Positions 15,901 to 24,080 of a DNA stretch of 28,283 nucleotides are shown piece by piece. The position numbers were made by a program, and so were the translations under genes. This DNA comes from Kiritimatiellia bacterium (GTDB lineage: Bacteria; Verrucomicrobiota; Kiritimatiellia; RFP12; UBA1067). Every line of letters starts with the position of its first letter. Position 1 is the first letter of the stretch. Location: contig JAFRBA010000276.1 of the NCBI GenBank assembly GCA_017405115.1, positions 1 to 28,283 of the forward strand, in the 5' to 3' direction. A model generated the notes under the pieces. The model was not told the origin of the DNA. It worked only from the letters and a program-made list of their open reading frames with translations, and searched no databases.

Positions 15901-16163
15901 CCGGCTTCCGGCATTCGCTCTGCCACGGCTGGGCGAGCGGCCCGGCGTCGTGGTGCATCAACCACGTGCTCGGAATCCGCCCTCTCGACACCGGTTGCCG
16001 CCGCATCGAGGTCAGACCGTTTCTCGGCGACCTCGAATGGGCGGAGGGCGCGATGGCTCTCCCTGATGGAAATGCTGTCAAGGTCATGATAAAGAAACTT
16101 CCCGACGGCAAAGTGGACGTGAAGCTTGATGCGCCAGATTGGGTCGAAGTCGTCAGGGAATAG
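12948..16163 (+). CDS. GH5 endoglycanase-like / GH78 alpha-L-rhamnosidase-like fusion, secreted
   Basis: A 1071-residue two-enzyme fusion. The start at 12948 gives a clean signal peptide (MKKVVLIAATACAAVCLGAQ) and is preceded by GGAG at 12933-12936; an upstream in-frame ATG at 12819 would overlap the MBL gene. The first half (about 50-510) is GH5-like. FCNEV carries the acid/base E301, IYCGEFSAIAW carries the likely nucleophile E420, and IVVDLHSYPGG is a typical barrel strand. The second half (about 520-1071) is GH78-like: a beta-sandwich (VLLDFGRELHGGVQL, RLRLRFGES), then a six-hairpin barrel with DGIKRDRLVWMGDMHPE, where D728 and E732 match the family's acidic catalytic region, and a C-terminal sandwich. 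Joining an endo-acting and an exo-acting module suggests attack on a rhamnose-decorated glycan, but GH5 and GH78 specificities are broad. Confidence 0.85.
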   Translation: MKKVVLIAATACAAVCLGAQDAQRDSRDRAVVWRTCQTEKYNGLGCVSLDPLLSEKVVELGGTVVELRADADADAVRRALALIRDEGVDRFKVCPFRVGLAGAPQDVVAELEGDGLSRPDWIVSHDDDVRGKLEYMGMMPVQGVYPRAYPDKKLVYPERIARKPTLRGVMLPDKWCEEADFVQLEKWGAKLARYQMTLFKPTHTNSNESIRSDYFRWLDERLDHLAEVLPWARRHGIEIVVDLHSYPGGIYKGDEPGGHGAHNAKMFYERFWGEAFAEAWHRIARRFAKEPGIYGFDFCNEVFQTQMATYADYWTMQRRAGEIVRSYNPEATLVMEAVHSDNPWGFEVMCPLNDDNVIYEVHMYAPHEFTHQGLGKAKDEYEHLPYPNEKKGWNKDFLREKLKPVRDFQLRTGARIYCGEFSAIAWAEGAGRYLEDCISLFEEYGWDWTYHAFREFRGWDVEKEVDAYKGDGSEPKRSRDNPRRRALLRGLQGGVSAVLPAVGTTAGMDVGKVVDTRVRTYVYPERIVWQTAASKFDDGWPERAKAEKMEKLLEGKFGQVCEGPFASKSGTKLVNNGEPAGVLLDFGRELHGGVQLGMSPGGTAGARLRLRFGESVAEAMSSIGDGKHASNDHALRDFELPVPVFGSIEVGNTGFRFLRIDLVTGGEVGIEFIRAVSLMRPMKAVGGFRSSDERLNRIFETAVRTAHLCCQNYLWDGIKRDRLVWMGDMHPETMTILNIFGAASILPESLDYMASVTPSDRWMHGMATYTLWWIRNLAEWYRYTGDVEYVRRHADYLEKTFEHVMSGMKYGEWRAGNFLDWPTRHNDKAAWAGTQGLALVTARETAFLADVAGRTELATKARALAAELAKLRPDPNGEKSAAAMLALSGLRDPKEMFAQVLGANGHAGVSTFYGYYMIEAMSVAGESQRALDTVRDYWGAMLDVGATSFWEDFKLSWTNNCFRIDDLPVAGKKDIHGDYGEFCYPGFRHSLCHGWASGPASWCINHVLGIRPLDTGCRRIEVRPFLGDLEWAEGAMALPDGNAVKVMIKKLPDGKVDVKLDAPDWVEVVRE

Positions 16164-16248
16164 GATTAATGACGACGAGCGTGATGGTTTAAGAGCCTCT
16201 TGACATCGGAAACAACGTCGGCGTCGCCACGGACGCGGGGAATTCTGA

Positions 16249-16254
16249 TATAAT
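16249..16254 (+). promoter_or_regulatory. -10 box immediately upstream of tadA (probable leaderless start)
   Basis: A perfect TATAAT with seven bases between it and the ATG at 16262, so transcription would begin at or just before the start codon. No Shine-Dalgarno sequence precedes the ATG. A perfect TTGACA at 16200-16205 is 43 bp from this -10 and cannot pair with it. The 16164-16261 gap shows no convincing terminator for the upstream operon. Confidence 0.5.
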
Positions 16255-16261
16255 TTGCGGC

Positions 16262-16837
16262 ATGGAGACTTCTGAAGGGAAAGCTCAGAGCGCTTCTTGG
16301 CGTGGCCCCGGCATGACGGCGTTCGACGAACATTTCATGCGCATGGCCCTGCGCGAGGCGGAGAAGGCCGCGGCCGACGGCGAGGTGCCCGCCGGCTGCG
16401 TCATAGTCGAGGAGCCTGAGTCCGACGACGTGCCGCCGTCCGCTGTGCGGGTGCTCGGCCGCGCCCACAACCAGACCGAGGGGCTGGAGGACGCGACCGC
16501 GCACGCGGAGATCCTCGCGCTCTCGGCGGCGTTCCAGGCGCGCGGCAGCTGGCGGCTCACGGGCACGCGGCTCTACGTGACCAAGGAGCCGTGCCCGATG
16601 TGCGCGGGCGCCATCGTGCTTGCCCGGGTGAACACCGTGGTCTGGGGAGTCTCCGACCCCAAGCGCGGCGGCGGCAGCGTGTTCGGGATCTTCGACCACC
16701 CCGGCATCAACCACCATCCCGCATTGGTCGAAGGGGTCCTTGCCGACGAGTCGAAGGCGATCCTCCAGTCGTTCTTCCGCGCCCGCCGCGCATCCTCCGG
16801 CCCTTCCCCGAAATGCGAAAGCGAAGGAGAGGCGTAG
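16262..16837 (+). CDS. tadA: tRNA-specific adenosine deaminase TadA
   Basis: A 191-residue cytidine/deoxycytidylate-deaminase-fold enzyme that converts A34 to inosine in the tRNA-Arg(ACG) anticodon. Zinc ligands and catalytic glutamate are all present: H81-A-E83 in TAHAEILAL, and C111 and C114 in EPCPMCAGAI. The end of the core, VVWGVSDPKRGGGSVFG, is typical. It differs from the usual 150-170 residues by an N-terminal extension (the conserved part starts MTAFDEHFMRMALREAEKA at residue 18) and an acidic insertion EEPESDDVPPS before the GRAHNQ strand. With the -10 box at 16249-16254 an ATG at 16262 would be leaderless; initiation at 16313 is the alternative. Its stop is 2 bp from the next gene's start, so it probably shares a transcript with two secreted-enzyme genes. 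Confidence 0.92.
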   Translation: METSEGKAQSASWRGPGMTAFDEHFMRMALREAEKAAADGEVPAGCVIVEEPESDDVPPSAVRVLGRAHNQTEGLEDATAHAEILALSAAFQARGSWRLTGTRLYVTKEPCPMCAGAIVLARVNTVVWGVSDPKRGGGSVFGIFDHPGINHHPALVEGVLADESKAILQSFFRARRASSGPSPKCESEGEA

Positions 16838-16839
16838 CG

Positions 16840-19800
16840 ATGACTGTTCGGACGTTGTTCGCGGCGGCGCTCGCGGCGCTGGCCGACTGCGCGGCGGCGG
16901 AGATGCCGTTCGCAATAGACCGGCCTGCGGAGTTCGACCCGGCGAAGGCCGGCTGGCGAAAGGTCTTCGAGGACGACTTCGACGGCCCGGAGGTCGACTG
17001 GCGCGAGAAGTGGGTCCAGCCATATTACGACGCCCGCCCGCGCGAGCTCGCGGAGACCGACGGCGAAGGGCACCTCCGCATCAAGGTGGACTTCGAGCCC
17101 GGCTCCACCAACAGGCTCCGTTCCACTTCGCTCTACACGCGCCAGGCCTTCGGCTGCGGCTACTACGAGGCGCGCGTGAAGTTCACCAGCCAGAACGGAT
17201 TCTGGAGCGCGTTCCAGATCGGCGGCGACGCGAACGCCAATCCGTTCCTCGACGGCTTCGCGCTAGACGTCTTCGAGGACTTCTGCCTTCGCATTCGAAA
17301 CCCGACCAACGAGCTCTTCAACTGCCTCGACCACAGCCTCCACGTCAATGGCGGCCTCGGCAGGCGCAAAAGCTGGGACTACAAGTCCGTCCTCCCTGGT
17401 CCCGCAGACGGCTGGCACACCGTCGGCGTGAGGTGGACGCCCCTTGAAATCACCTGCTATCTCGACGGCAAGGCGGTCCGCGCGAAGTCGGCCCCTGACA
17501 ATTCCCCGTGGGACACCGTGACCTACGACGCGGCGAACCACGCGGCCTGCGCCGCGCCGGTCCATGCGGTCCTCTCGGGCTACATAATGCGATCCAGGTG
17601 GAACGAGGCGTGGCAAAACCTCGCAGGATGCGAGTTCCCCGCCTGCTTCATGGTCGACTGGGTGCGAGTCTGGGAGTACCCCGACCCGCCGGACGAAAGG
17701 CCGACGGTCTCGTGGAAGGCGGAGTCCCTGGGCGAGGACGCGTTCGTCGCCCCGGGCGCGACGGTTCGCGTTGCGGTCGACGCGAAGCCGGCGGAGAAGA
17801 CAGGTGCGAAGCTCACGGGCGTCCACCTCTTCTCCAACGGATTCCTTCTCCAGAGCAAGACCGAGCCGCCGTATGTCTTCGAAATCCCGTTCACGGACGA
17901 ATTCCTGTCGACCACGGCCTATGCCCGCCCGGGCAGGCAGGGCGAGGCCTTCAGGCTGGCCGGCTGCGGAATGCCGCACGAGCTGCACGTGTATGCGCAG
18001 GACGAGAACGGCCGCGTCGGCCGCACCGCGCGCACGCTGACGCGCATACCGCTCGCCGCCCGCTCCCAGCCGCATCAGGGCGAGGCGCAGCGCCTGCCGG
18101 GCACGCTGAACCCCGCGAGATTCGACGACGGCGGTCCGAACGTCGGCTACTACAAGCATCCCGTGGCGACGACCAAGGCCCGTCCAGACCTCAATCCCCG
18201 CCCGTCCCGGCGCTTCCGCGGCGACGAGGGCGTGTCCTGCTCGGAGGACGGCACGACGCTGGACTTCACCACTACCGGGGAATGGCTCAACTACACTGTG
18301 GACGTCGCGTCTTCGGGAAGCTACGACGTGTCGTTCCCATACGACGTCTACGGAACGGGGATCAACGAGGTCAGGTTCTTGCTTGACGGCCGCCCTGCCG
18401 GCTCGGTGCGGCTCGGGCAACGCGAGGAGGGCAGGCCAAGGCTCGGCGCCCAGGCGAAGACGCGGCTCGAGCTTCCCGCGGACCGCCATGTCATCACCCT
18501 GATGCCCGTCGGACCCATGGCGATAGGCCCGGTGTCCGTCTCGCCGAAGAAGTCGGCCACTGCCGAGGAGTGGGAGGAGCGCGGGCGCGAGGAGACGCAG
18601 GACTGGTTCGAGCGCCACTGGTTCGGTCGCCGTCCGGTTGAGCGGCCGGCCGACGAGAAGATCGGCCGGCGCCACGTCGAGCTCGCCGGCGGCCGCAAGA
18701 AGATCAACATCGACCTCTTCCTGCCGGAGGGCGCTAGCGCCGCGAACCCTGTGGCGGTCTTCGTCCACGCCGACCACTATACCCTGCCGGCGAGCGCCGC
18801 ACGCGAGGCGCAGCTCCTGGCCGTGGCCACGAACGCCGTGCCTCGCCGCGGCTTCGCCTATGTGCACTTCAACCTCAACGACGTCACCCCGAACAGCTGG
18901 AACAGCGCAAGGGACCCGCGTTCGGCAAACGCGCTCCTGGGAGGCGCCGAAAAGCCTGACGGCTGGGGGGCGGTCTCGGCATGGGCGTGGGGCTGCTCTC
19001 GCGTGATGGACTGGGTGGAGACGCGTCCCGAGCTGGACGCGAAGCGAGTTGCCGTGGTCGGCACCGGATGCGGCGGCAAGGCAGCGCTCTGGGCTGGCTG
19101 CGTCGACAGGCGCTTCGCCCTTACGATCGCCAACTGCTCAGGAACTGGCGGCGCGCGCCTGCTCGGTCTCCCGCTCGAAGGGGCGGAGTCCGTGGAGCAG
19201 ATGAAGGATCGAGCCTCCCGCCTGTGGTTCTGCCCCGACTGGATCGAGTCGTGCGCCGGGCGGAATGCGGAGATCGTGCGCGATGCGGACGACCTGCTGA
19301 AGCTGATCGCGCCGCGCCTTGCCTACGTGTCGAGCGCCTCGCGCGACACGTCGTCGGGTCCGGCGGGCGAGTTCGAGTCCGCCAAGAGGGCGTCGGCGCT
19401 CTGGCGCGAGTACGGGCTCGCCGGGCTGTCCCTCGCCAGCTTGCCCGTGCCAGGCGCATGGGATCACTCGGGGAATGTCGGCTACCACCTTCGGCCGGGG
19501 GCGCAGGCGCTCACGCCCTGGGACTGGCAGCGCTACATGGACTACATGGACCGCCACCTCCCCGGTCCCCGCCAGGCGCGCGAGATGTCCCGCGCGACGC
19601 CGGAGTCGCAAGGCGTTTCCTCCGTGGCGATAGGCAGGTGGATCGAGGCGTGCGAGAAGGAGCTTGACGCGCTGCACGGATTCGTGATCGTCCGGCACGG
19701 ACGCGTGATCGCCGAGGGCAGCTGGAAGCCGTTCGACACGCTGACCCGTCCGCACATGCTCTACTCGCATTCGAAGAGCTTCACCGCCACCGCGATCGGG

Positions 19801-21033
19801 TTCCTTGTGGACGACGGCAAGCTCGACCTCGACGCACGAGTCCTCGGCCTGTTCCCCGACAAGGCGCCGCCGTCGCCGTCGGACAACCTCAAGGCGCTGC
19901 GGGTGCGCGACCTGCTCACCATGAACGTGGGGGCTGACAACACGAACCCGATTGCCGCGGACGAAGGCGGCGACTGGGAGCGGCAGTTCCTCGCGAACGC
20001 GCTCGAAGCGGAGCCCGGCACGCGGTTCCGCTACGATTCGCTTGCGACATACATGCTCTCGGCGATCGTCCGGCGAGTGAGCGGAAAGGACGTGATTGAG
20101 CTTCTGCGCGAGAGGCTGTTCGACAAGATCGGCATCGGCCCGGTGGCAAGCTCCGCGTCGCCTGGCGGCGTGTCGTGCGGAGGGTGGGGCATGTACATGA
20201 CGACGCGCGACCTCGCGCGGTTCGGCCAGTTCCTGCTCCAGGGCGGAACATGGAACGGCGAGCGGCTGCTTTCCGCCGAGTGGGTGGCGCTTGCGACGGG
20301 GCGGCAGACCTGGAGCGGCGCAGCAGGTTCGCGTTCTTCCGCGGCGGCATCGGCCAGCGACTGGGCGCAGGGCTACGGCTTCCAGTTCTGGCGCTGCAGG
20401 CACGGGGCCTTCCGGGCCGACGGTGCGGGCGGGCAGTTCACGATAGTCATGCCAGAGCAGGACGCCGTGGTGTCGCTGCAGGCCGGTGTCGGCGACATGC
20501 AGAAGGAGCTGGACCTTGTATGGGAGCACCTAATGCCTGCGATGGGCGGCGGCGTGCTGCCCGAGAACCGTCCGGCGGAGCAGACGTTGCGCGAATGCTG
20601 CGAGTCGCTCTCCCTGCCGCCGGTCGCTGGCGCGCGGGAGGTGCCGGACGGCGTGCTGGGCCGCGACATCGGCTTCGCGGTCAACCCGCGCGGCGTGCGG
20701 TTCGCGCGGCTGGACCGCGCGGACGGCGGGCTCACTCTCGCCTTCGAGGCAAGGGCCGGGATGTGCCACCTGCCGGTTGGGCTGGGGCGGTGGGAGCCCG
20801 GCGAGGCGAGAATCGACCCGGAGGGCTACGAGACGCTTGGCGGGTACATAGGCAGCCATCCCACGGCAGCGTCCGCTGCGGTCGAGGGGGACGGCGCGCT
20901 GCATGTGCGAGTTTACTTCACGGACACTCCCGGCCGCATGGACTTGTTCTTCCGTCAGTCGAAGGAGGGGCTTGTAGTCGACGGCCGGCTTGACGTGATG
21001 CGAGGATGCGACCTTTCAGGGAGGCAGAAATGA
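16840..21033 (+). CDS. Secreted GH16-like / Ig / CBM6 / CE15-like / class C beta-lactamase-like fusion
   Basis: A 1397-residue exported fusion; AAGGAGAGG at 16824-16832 fixes the start and MTVRTLFAAALAALADCAAA is the signal. Order: GH16-like sandwich (about 30-285; WRKVFEDDFDGPEVDW, FGCGYYEARVKF), Ig-like module (about 290-405), CBM6-like module (about 415-565; GEWLNYTVDVASSGSYDV), CE15 glucuronoyl-esterase-like domain (about 570-905), class C beta-lactamase/serine hydrolase (about 910-1240) and a beta-rich tail. The GH16 site reads A141-L-D143-V-F-E146, so the nucleophilic Glu of ExDxxE is Ala. The CE15 nucleophile elbow reads G-T-G743-C-G-G-K747 where GxSRxGK is expected, and the catalytic His position is Q889 (GAQALTPWDW). 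The last enzyme domain keeps S976-H-S-K979 (SxxK) and Y1065-D-S. Probably a glycan-binding scaffold carrying one live hydrolase. It overlaps the next gene by ATGA. Confidence 0.82.
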   Translation: MTVRTLFAAALAALADCAAAEMPFAIDRPAEFDPAKAGWRKVFEDDFDGPEVDWREKWVQPYYDARPRELAETDGEGHLRIKVDFEPGSTNRLRSTSLYTRQAFGCGYYEARVKFTSQNGFWSAFQIGGDANANPFLDGFALDVFEDFCLRIRNPTNELFNCLDHSLHVNGGLGRRKSWDYKSVLPGPADGWHTVGVRWTPLEITCYLDGKAVRAKSAPDNSPWDTVTYDAANHAACAAPVHAVLSGYIMRSRWNEAWQNLAGCEFPACFMVDWVRVWEYPDPPDERPTVSWKAESLGEDAFVAPGATVRVAVDAKPAEKTGAKLTGVHLFSNGFLLQSKTEPPYVFEIPFTDEFLSTTAYARPGRQGEAFRLAGCGMPHELHVYAQDENGRVGRTARTLTRIPLAARSQPHQGEAQRLPGTLNPARFDDGGPNVGYYKHPVATTKARPDLNPRPSRRFRGDEGVSCSEDGTTLDFTTTGEWLNYTVDVASSGSYDVSFPYDVYGTGINEVRFLLDGRPAGSVRLGQREEGRPRLGAQAKTRLELPADRHVITLMPVGPMAIGPVSVSPKKSATAEEWEERGREETQDWFERHWFGRRPVERPADEKIGRRHVELAGGRKKINIDLFLPEGASAANPVAVFVHADHYTLPASAAREAQLLAVATNAVPRRGFAYVHFNLNDVTPNSWNSARDPRSANALLGGAEKPDGWGAVSAWAWGCSRVMDWVETRPELDAKRVAVVGTGCGGKAALWAGCVDRRFALTIANCSGTGGARLLGLPLEGAESVEQMKDRASRLWFCPDWIESCAGRNAEIVRDADDLLKLIAPRLAYVSSASRDTSSGPAGEFESAKRASALWREYGLAGLSLASLPVPGAWDHSGNVGYHLRPGAQALTPWDWQRYMDYMDRHLPGPRQAREMSRATPESQGVSSVAIGRWIEACEKELDALHGFVIVRHGRVIAEGSWKPFDTLTRPHMLYSHSKSFTATAIGFLVDDGKLDLDARVLGLFPDKAPPSPSDNLKALRVRDLLTMNVGADNTNPIAADEGGDWERQFLANALEAEPGTRFRYDSLATYMLSAIVRRVSGKDVIELLRERLFDKIGIGPVASSASPGGVSCGGWGMYMTTRDLARFGQFLLQGGTWNGERLLSAEWVALATGRQTWSGAAGSRSSAAASASDWAQGYGFQFWRCRHGAFRADGAGGQFTIVMPEQDAVVSLQAGVGDMQKELDLVWEHLMPAMGGGVLPENRPAEQTLRECCESLSLPPVAGAREVPDGVLGRDIGFAVNPRGVRFARLDRADGGLTLAFEARAGMCHLPVGLGRWEPGEARIDPEGYETLGGYIGSHPTAASAAVEGDGALHVRVYFTDTPGRMDLFFRQSKEGLVVDGRLDVMRGCDLSGRQK

Positions 21034-23969
21034 GCAAAACGACAAAGAGGCCCGGGCGCGCCTGCGCCTGGCGCCAGGGATCTGTAGCGGTGGCGCTCGT
21101 CTTTGCGGCATGCGCCTCCTTCGCGGAATTCAAGGCCGGCTTCGCAAGGGTCGACGCCACGCCTCCGCTCGGCATCCCGATCACGGGATACTTCCACAAA
21201 CGCATCGCCGACGGAGTGCTGGATCCGCTTTACATCGACTGCGTGGCCGTCTCCGACGGCACGAACAACGCCCTTGTCTACTGCGTCGACGCCCTGAGCC
21301 TGTCCAATCCGTTCGTCAAGAAGGCATTTCCCGCGATCACGGCGGCGACCGGCGTCCCGCGCGACAGGATATACCTCCACGCAACGCATACGCATACCGG
21401 CCCCGCCGATTCGGAGCGGAAGTCCTTCACGAAAGAGGAAAACAGGCTTGTGACGCTCTACTCCGACATGCGCGCCGCCAAGCTTGCGGATGCAGGACGT
21501 CTCGCGATCGCCGACATGGCCCCCGCGCAGATAGGAGTTGCCAGGACCTTCTGCCGCAACGTCTCCTTCATCCGCCGCTACCGCATGAAGGACGGCTCCG
21601 TCCGCACCAATCCCGGGGTCAACAACCCCAATGTAAAAGAACCCCTCGGCACGCCCGACGAGACGTTGCAGCTCGTCCGCTTCCGCCGCACGGGAGCGCC
21701 CGACATCGCCATCGTCAACTTCGGCACCCATCCGGACACCATCGGCGGGACGAAGTTCTCCGCCGACTGGCCGGGCGTCGTCCGCCGCACGTTCGAGGAC
21801 GCGGTCGGCGACGGCGTGAAGTGCATGTTCCTCAACGGCGCCCAGGGCGACGTGAACCACCACTACTACCAGCCGCCTCCGGGGCAGGTTGCGCTCAAGG
21901 CCGAGCGCGGAACACGCCGGAACGCGGTCGCGCTCCACATGGGCCGGGCGGTGGCAGGCGCGGCCCTGTCGGTCTGGGACGTGTGCGAGGCGATTCCCGC
22001 TGGTCCCGTCCGCGGGCTTGTCGCCGGACATGCCATGCCCGCGAACCGGCCGACCGCCGACGAGCTCAAGTGGGTGGAGATGTTCGACGCCGGCCGCAAG
22101 AAGGACATACCGCTGGGCTCCATGGAGATCATGACTCTCACCAGCCCCGGCTCGCGTGTGCGCAGGCTGAAGAACGGACCCGACCACTTCGACATCCTCG
22201 TCTCTTCTCTCGCCATAGGTGACAGCTTGGCGTTCGCGGGCCTGCCGTGCGAGCCGTTCGTCGACATCGGCCGCGCCATCAAGGGGCGTTCGCCGTTCCG
22301 CATGACTGTCGTCACGTGCCTCACCAACGGCAGCGAAGGCTACATTCCGTCCACCAAGTCCCATGCCGAAGGCGGCTATGAATCACTGTCGTCGCGATTC
22401 GCCGCCCCGACTGGCGACTGCCTCGTCGACGCACAGCTCGGCCAGCTGGCGGCACTGAAGGAAAACGCGACTGCCGGCGCTGACGGCGTCGCAAGGCCGA
22501 TTGACGTCGGAAGCCGCCTTCAGGTGCTGTGGGACGACCATGTTGTGGACGCGGAGAAAACGACTGCGCGGCGGGTGCTCCACCACCCGGAGTTCGCAGG
22601 TACCGTCATGACGCACGACAAGCCGTGGGAGGGCGACGGGAGCGACTACCACTGCATCGTGCCGGACAGAGACGACAGGGGGGAGTTCCTGCGGATGTAC
22701 TACAACGGCGTCGCGATCCGGTGCGGCTGGAAGGACGTCCGCGACCGTTTTTCCGCGGACGGCGTGCGAATCTGCTACGCCGAGAGCTGGGACCATGGCC
22801 TCACCTGGGTGAAGCCGAGCCTCGGCATCGTCGAATTCATGGGGTCGAAGGAGAACAACTGCATCTTGGACGCGGATTCTTTCGGCAAGGCCTGGGACAA
22901 CTTCATGGTCCTCAAGGACGACAACCCCGCCTGCCCGCCGGAGGAGCGCTACAAGGGCGTTGGAAAGCTCGACGGCAGGCTATGGTGCTTCCTCTCTTCG
23001 GACGGCATACGTTTCCGCAAGGGCTGGCCGATTGCTGTGGCGGGTGCCTTCGATTCGCTCAACGTCGCGTTCTGGGACAAGGCACGTGGGGTGTACCACC
23101 TTTATTTCCGCGGATTCCACAAGGTCCAGTCGGAGCGCAACGGAGACCTCAACGTGCGGGACGTGCGCCACAGCGTGTCGAAGGACTTCAGGACGTGGTC
23201 GGAGCCGAAGCTCCTCGACTTCGGCGAGGGGGCGGAGGACTATGCGCTCTACACGAATGTAATACAGCCCTATTTCCGCGAACCGTCGATCTTCGTCGGT
23301 TTCCCGTCTCGCTATGTGGAGCGCAAGGCGTGGACGGCGAACTACGACAGGCTGCCGTCCCCCGAAAAGCGCAGATGGCGCATGGACAAGGCGCACGGCG
23401 GGCAGCCGCGCTATGGCTTGACGACCACCGACTGCATCTTCGTCTTTTCCCGTGACGGGCAGCGGTTCTTCCGCGAAGACGACGCCTTCATGCGCCCCGG
23501 GCCGGAAAACCCCGGCAACTGGGTCTATGGCGACGCCTACCCCGCCTATCGGCTCATAAAGACCCCCGCGCCGTTTGGGGGCGACGACGAGATTTCCATC
23601 TACGCCTTCGACCAGCACTGGAGCGGGCTTGCCTCGAACCTCAACCGCTGGCGCATCCGGCAGGACGGCTTCGTTTCGCGGCACGGAACGTACGCCGGGC
23701 AGAAGGTCGTCACGAAGCCGCTCATGTTCACGGGTTCGGAGATGCTGGTGAATTTCTCCACGTCGGCGCGCGGAAGGATGTTTGTGGAGATACGCGATGC
23801 GTCTGGGCGTGCCATCAAAAGCGTTGAGCTCTTCGGCGACAAGGTTGACAGGGTCGTCGACTTCGCCGCGGACGCAAAGCTGTCGGAATTCCAGGGCAGG
23901 CCCGTGGTCGTAGAGTTCGATCTGTCCGACGCCGACATCTATTCGTTCCGCTTCAATGGTCGTCTGTGA
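21030..23969 (+). CDS. Secreted neutral-ceramidase-like / five-bladed-propeller (GH32/43-like) fusion
   Basis: A 979-residue exported protein. The start at 21030 overlaps the previous stop (ATGA) and follows AGGGAGG (21018-21024). The signal peptide has a basic n-region and the core SVAVALVFAACASFA. The first half (about 36-470) resembles the neutral/alkaline ceramidase N-terminal domain: KAGFARVDATPPLGIPITGY at the start, metal-type histidines in H117-A-T-H120-T-H122, H234 in NFGTHPDT, and FLNGAQGDVNHHYY. In PVC bacteria such domains need not act on ceramide and could hydrolyse other amides. The second half (about 488-979; RLQVLWDDHVVD onward) is a beta-propeller-like region resembling GH32/GH43-type proteins (RVRICYAESWDHGLTW-type blades), with no catalytic triad I can assign. 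The fusion is not a standard architecture that I know. Confidence 0.75.
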   Translation: MSKTTKRPGRACAWRQGSVAVALVFAACASFAEFKAGFARVDATPPLGIPITGYFHKRIADGVLDPLYIDCVAVSDGTNNALVYCVDALSLSNPFVKKAFPAITAATGVPRDRIYLHATHTHTGPADSERKSFTKEENRLVTLYSDMRAAKLADAGRLAIADMAPAQIGVARTFCRNVSFIRRYRMKDGSVRTNPGVNNPNVKEPLGTPDETLQLVRFRRTGAPDIAIVNFGTHPDTIGGTKFSADWPGVVRRTFEDAVGDGVKCMFLNGAQGDVNHHYYQPPPGQVALKAERGTRRNAVALHMGRAVAGAALSVWDVCEAIPAGPVRGLVAGHAMPANRPTADELKWVEMFDAGRKKDIPLGSMEIMTLTSPGSRVRRLKNGPDHFDILVSSLAIGDSLAFAGLPCEPFVDIGRAIKGRSPFRMTVVTCLTNGSEGYIPSTKSHAEGGYESLSSRFAAPTGDCLVDAQLGQLAALKENATAGADGVARPIDVGSRLQVLWDDHVVDAEKTTARRVLHHPEFAGTVMTHDKPWEGDGSDYHCIVPDRDDRGEFLRMYYNGVAIRCGWKDVRDRFSADGVRICYAESWDHGLTWVKPSLGIVEFMGSKENNCILDADSFGKAWDNFMVLKDDNPACPPEERYKGVGKLDGRLWCFLSSDGIRFRKGWPIAVAGAFDSLNVAFWDKARGVYHLYFRGFHKVQSERNGDLNVRDVRHSVSKDFRTWSEPKLLDFGEGAEDYALYTNVIQPYFREPSIFVGFPSRYVERKAWTANYDRLPSPEKRRWRMDKAHGGQPRYGLTTTDCIFVFSRDGQRFFREDDAFMRPGPENPGNWVYGDAYPAYRLIKTPAPFGGDDEISIYAFDQHWSGLASNLNRWRIRQDGFVSRHGTYAGQKVVTKPLMFTGSEMLVNFSTSARGRMFVEIRDASGRAIKSVELFGDKVDRVVDFAADAKLSEFQGRPVVVEFDLSDADIYSFRFNGRL

Positions 23970-24033
23970 AGCCAAGACCGCGCTACGATCCGTTCCGCCT
24001 CGCCCCGCGTCCAGCCACGTACCGCAGTCGCCT

Positions 24034-24062
24034 GGCGCGAGCCTCCGCTCGCTCGCCCTTTT
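24034..24062 (+). terminator. Probable intrinsic terminator after the ceramidase-like gene
   Basis: GGCG-CGAGC (24034-24042), loop CTCC, GCTCG (24047-24051), a two-base bulge and CGCC (24054-24057) make a 9-bp stem followed directly by CTTTT. A second T run occurs at 24066-24070. It lies 65 bp after the stop codon and ahead of the rpsT promoter. Confidence 0.55.
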
Positions 24063-24080
24063 GCGTTTTTGCGCGGGCAC

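Noticed and set aside
16200..16205. Perfect TTGACA upstream of tadA
   Set aside because: It is 43 bp from the only good -10 box, and no -10 lies at 16-18 bp, so it is probably chance.
17263..18867. Very long open frame on the minus strand
   Set aside because: It mirrors the GH16/CE15 fusion gene; the plus strand has signal peptide, Shine-Dalgarno and domain motifs, while the minus translation is Arg/Val/Ala-rich without motifs. High GC makes stop codons rare on the opposite strand.
19138..20529. 463-codon minus-strand frame
   Set aside because: Lies opposite the serine-hydrolase part of the fusion gene and shows no recognisable motif or ribosome binding site.
20955..22364. 469-codon minus-strand frame
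   Set aside because: Antisense to the ceramidase-like gene, with composition typical of a GC-rich shadow.
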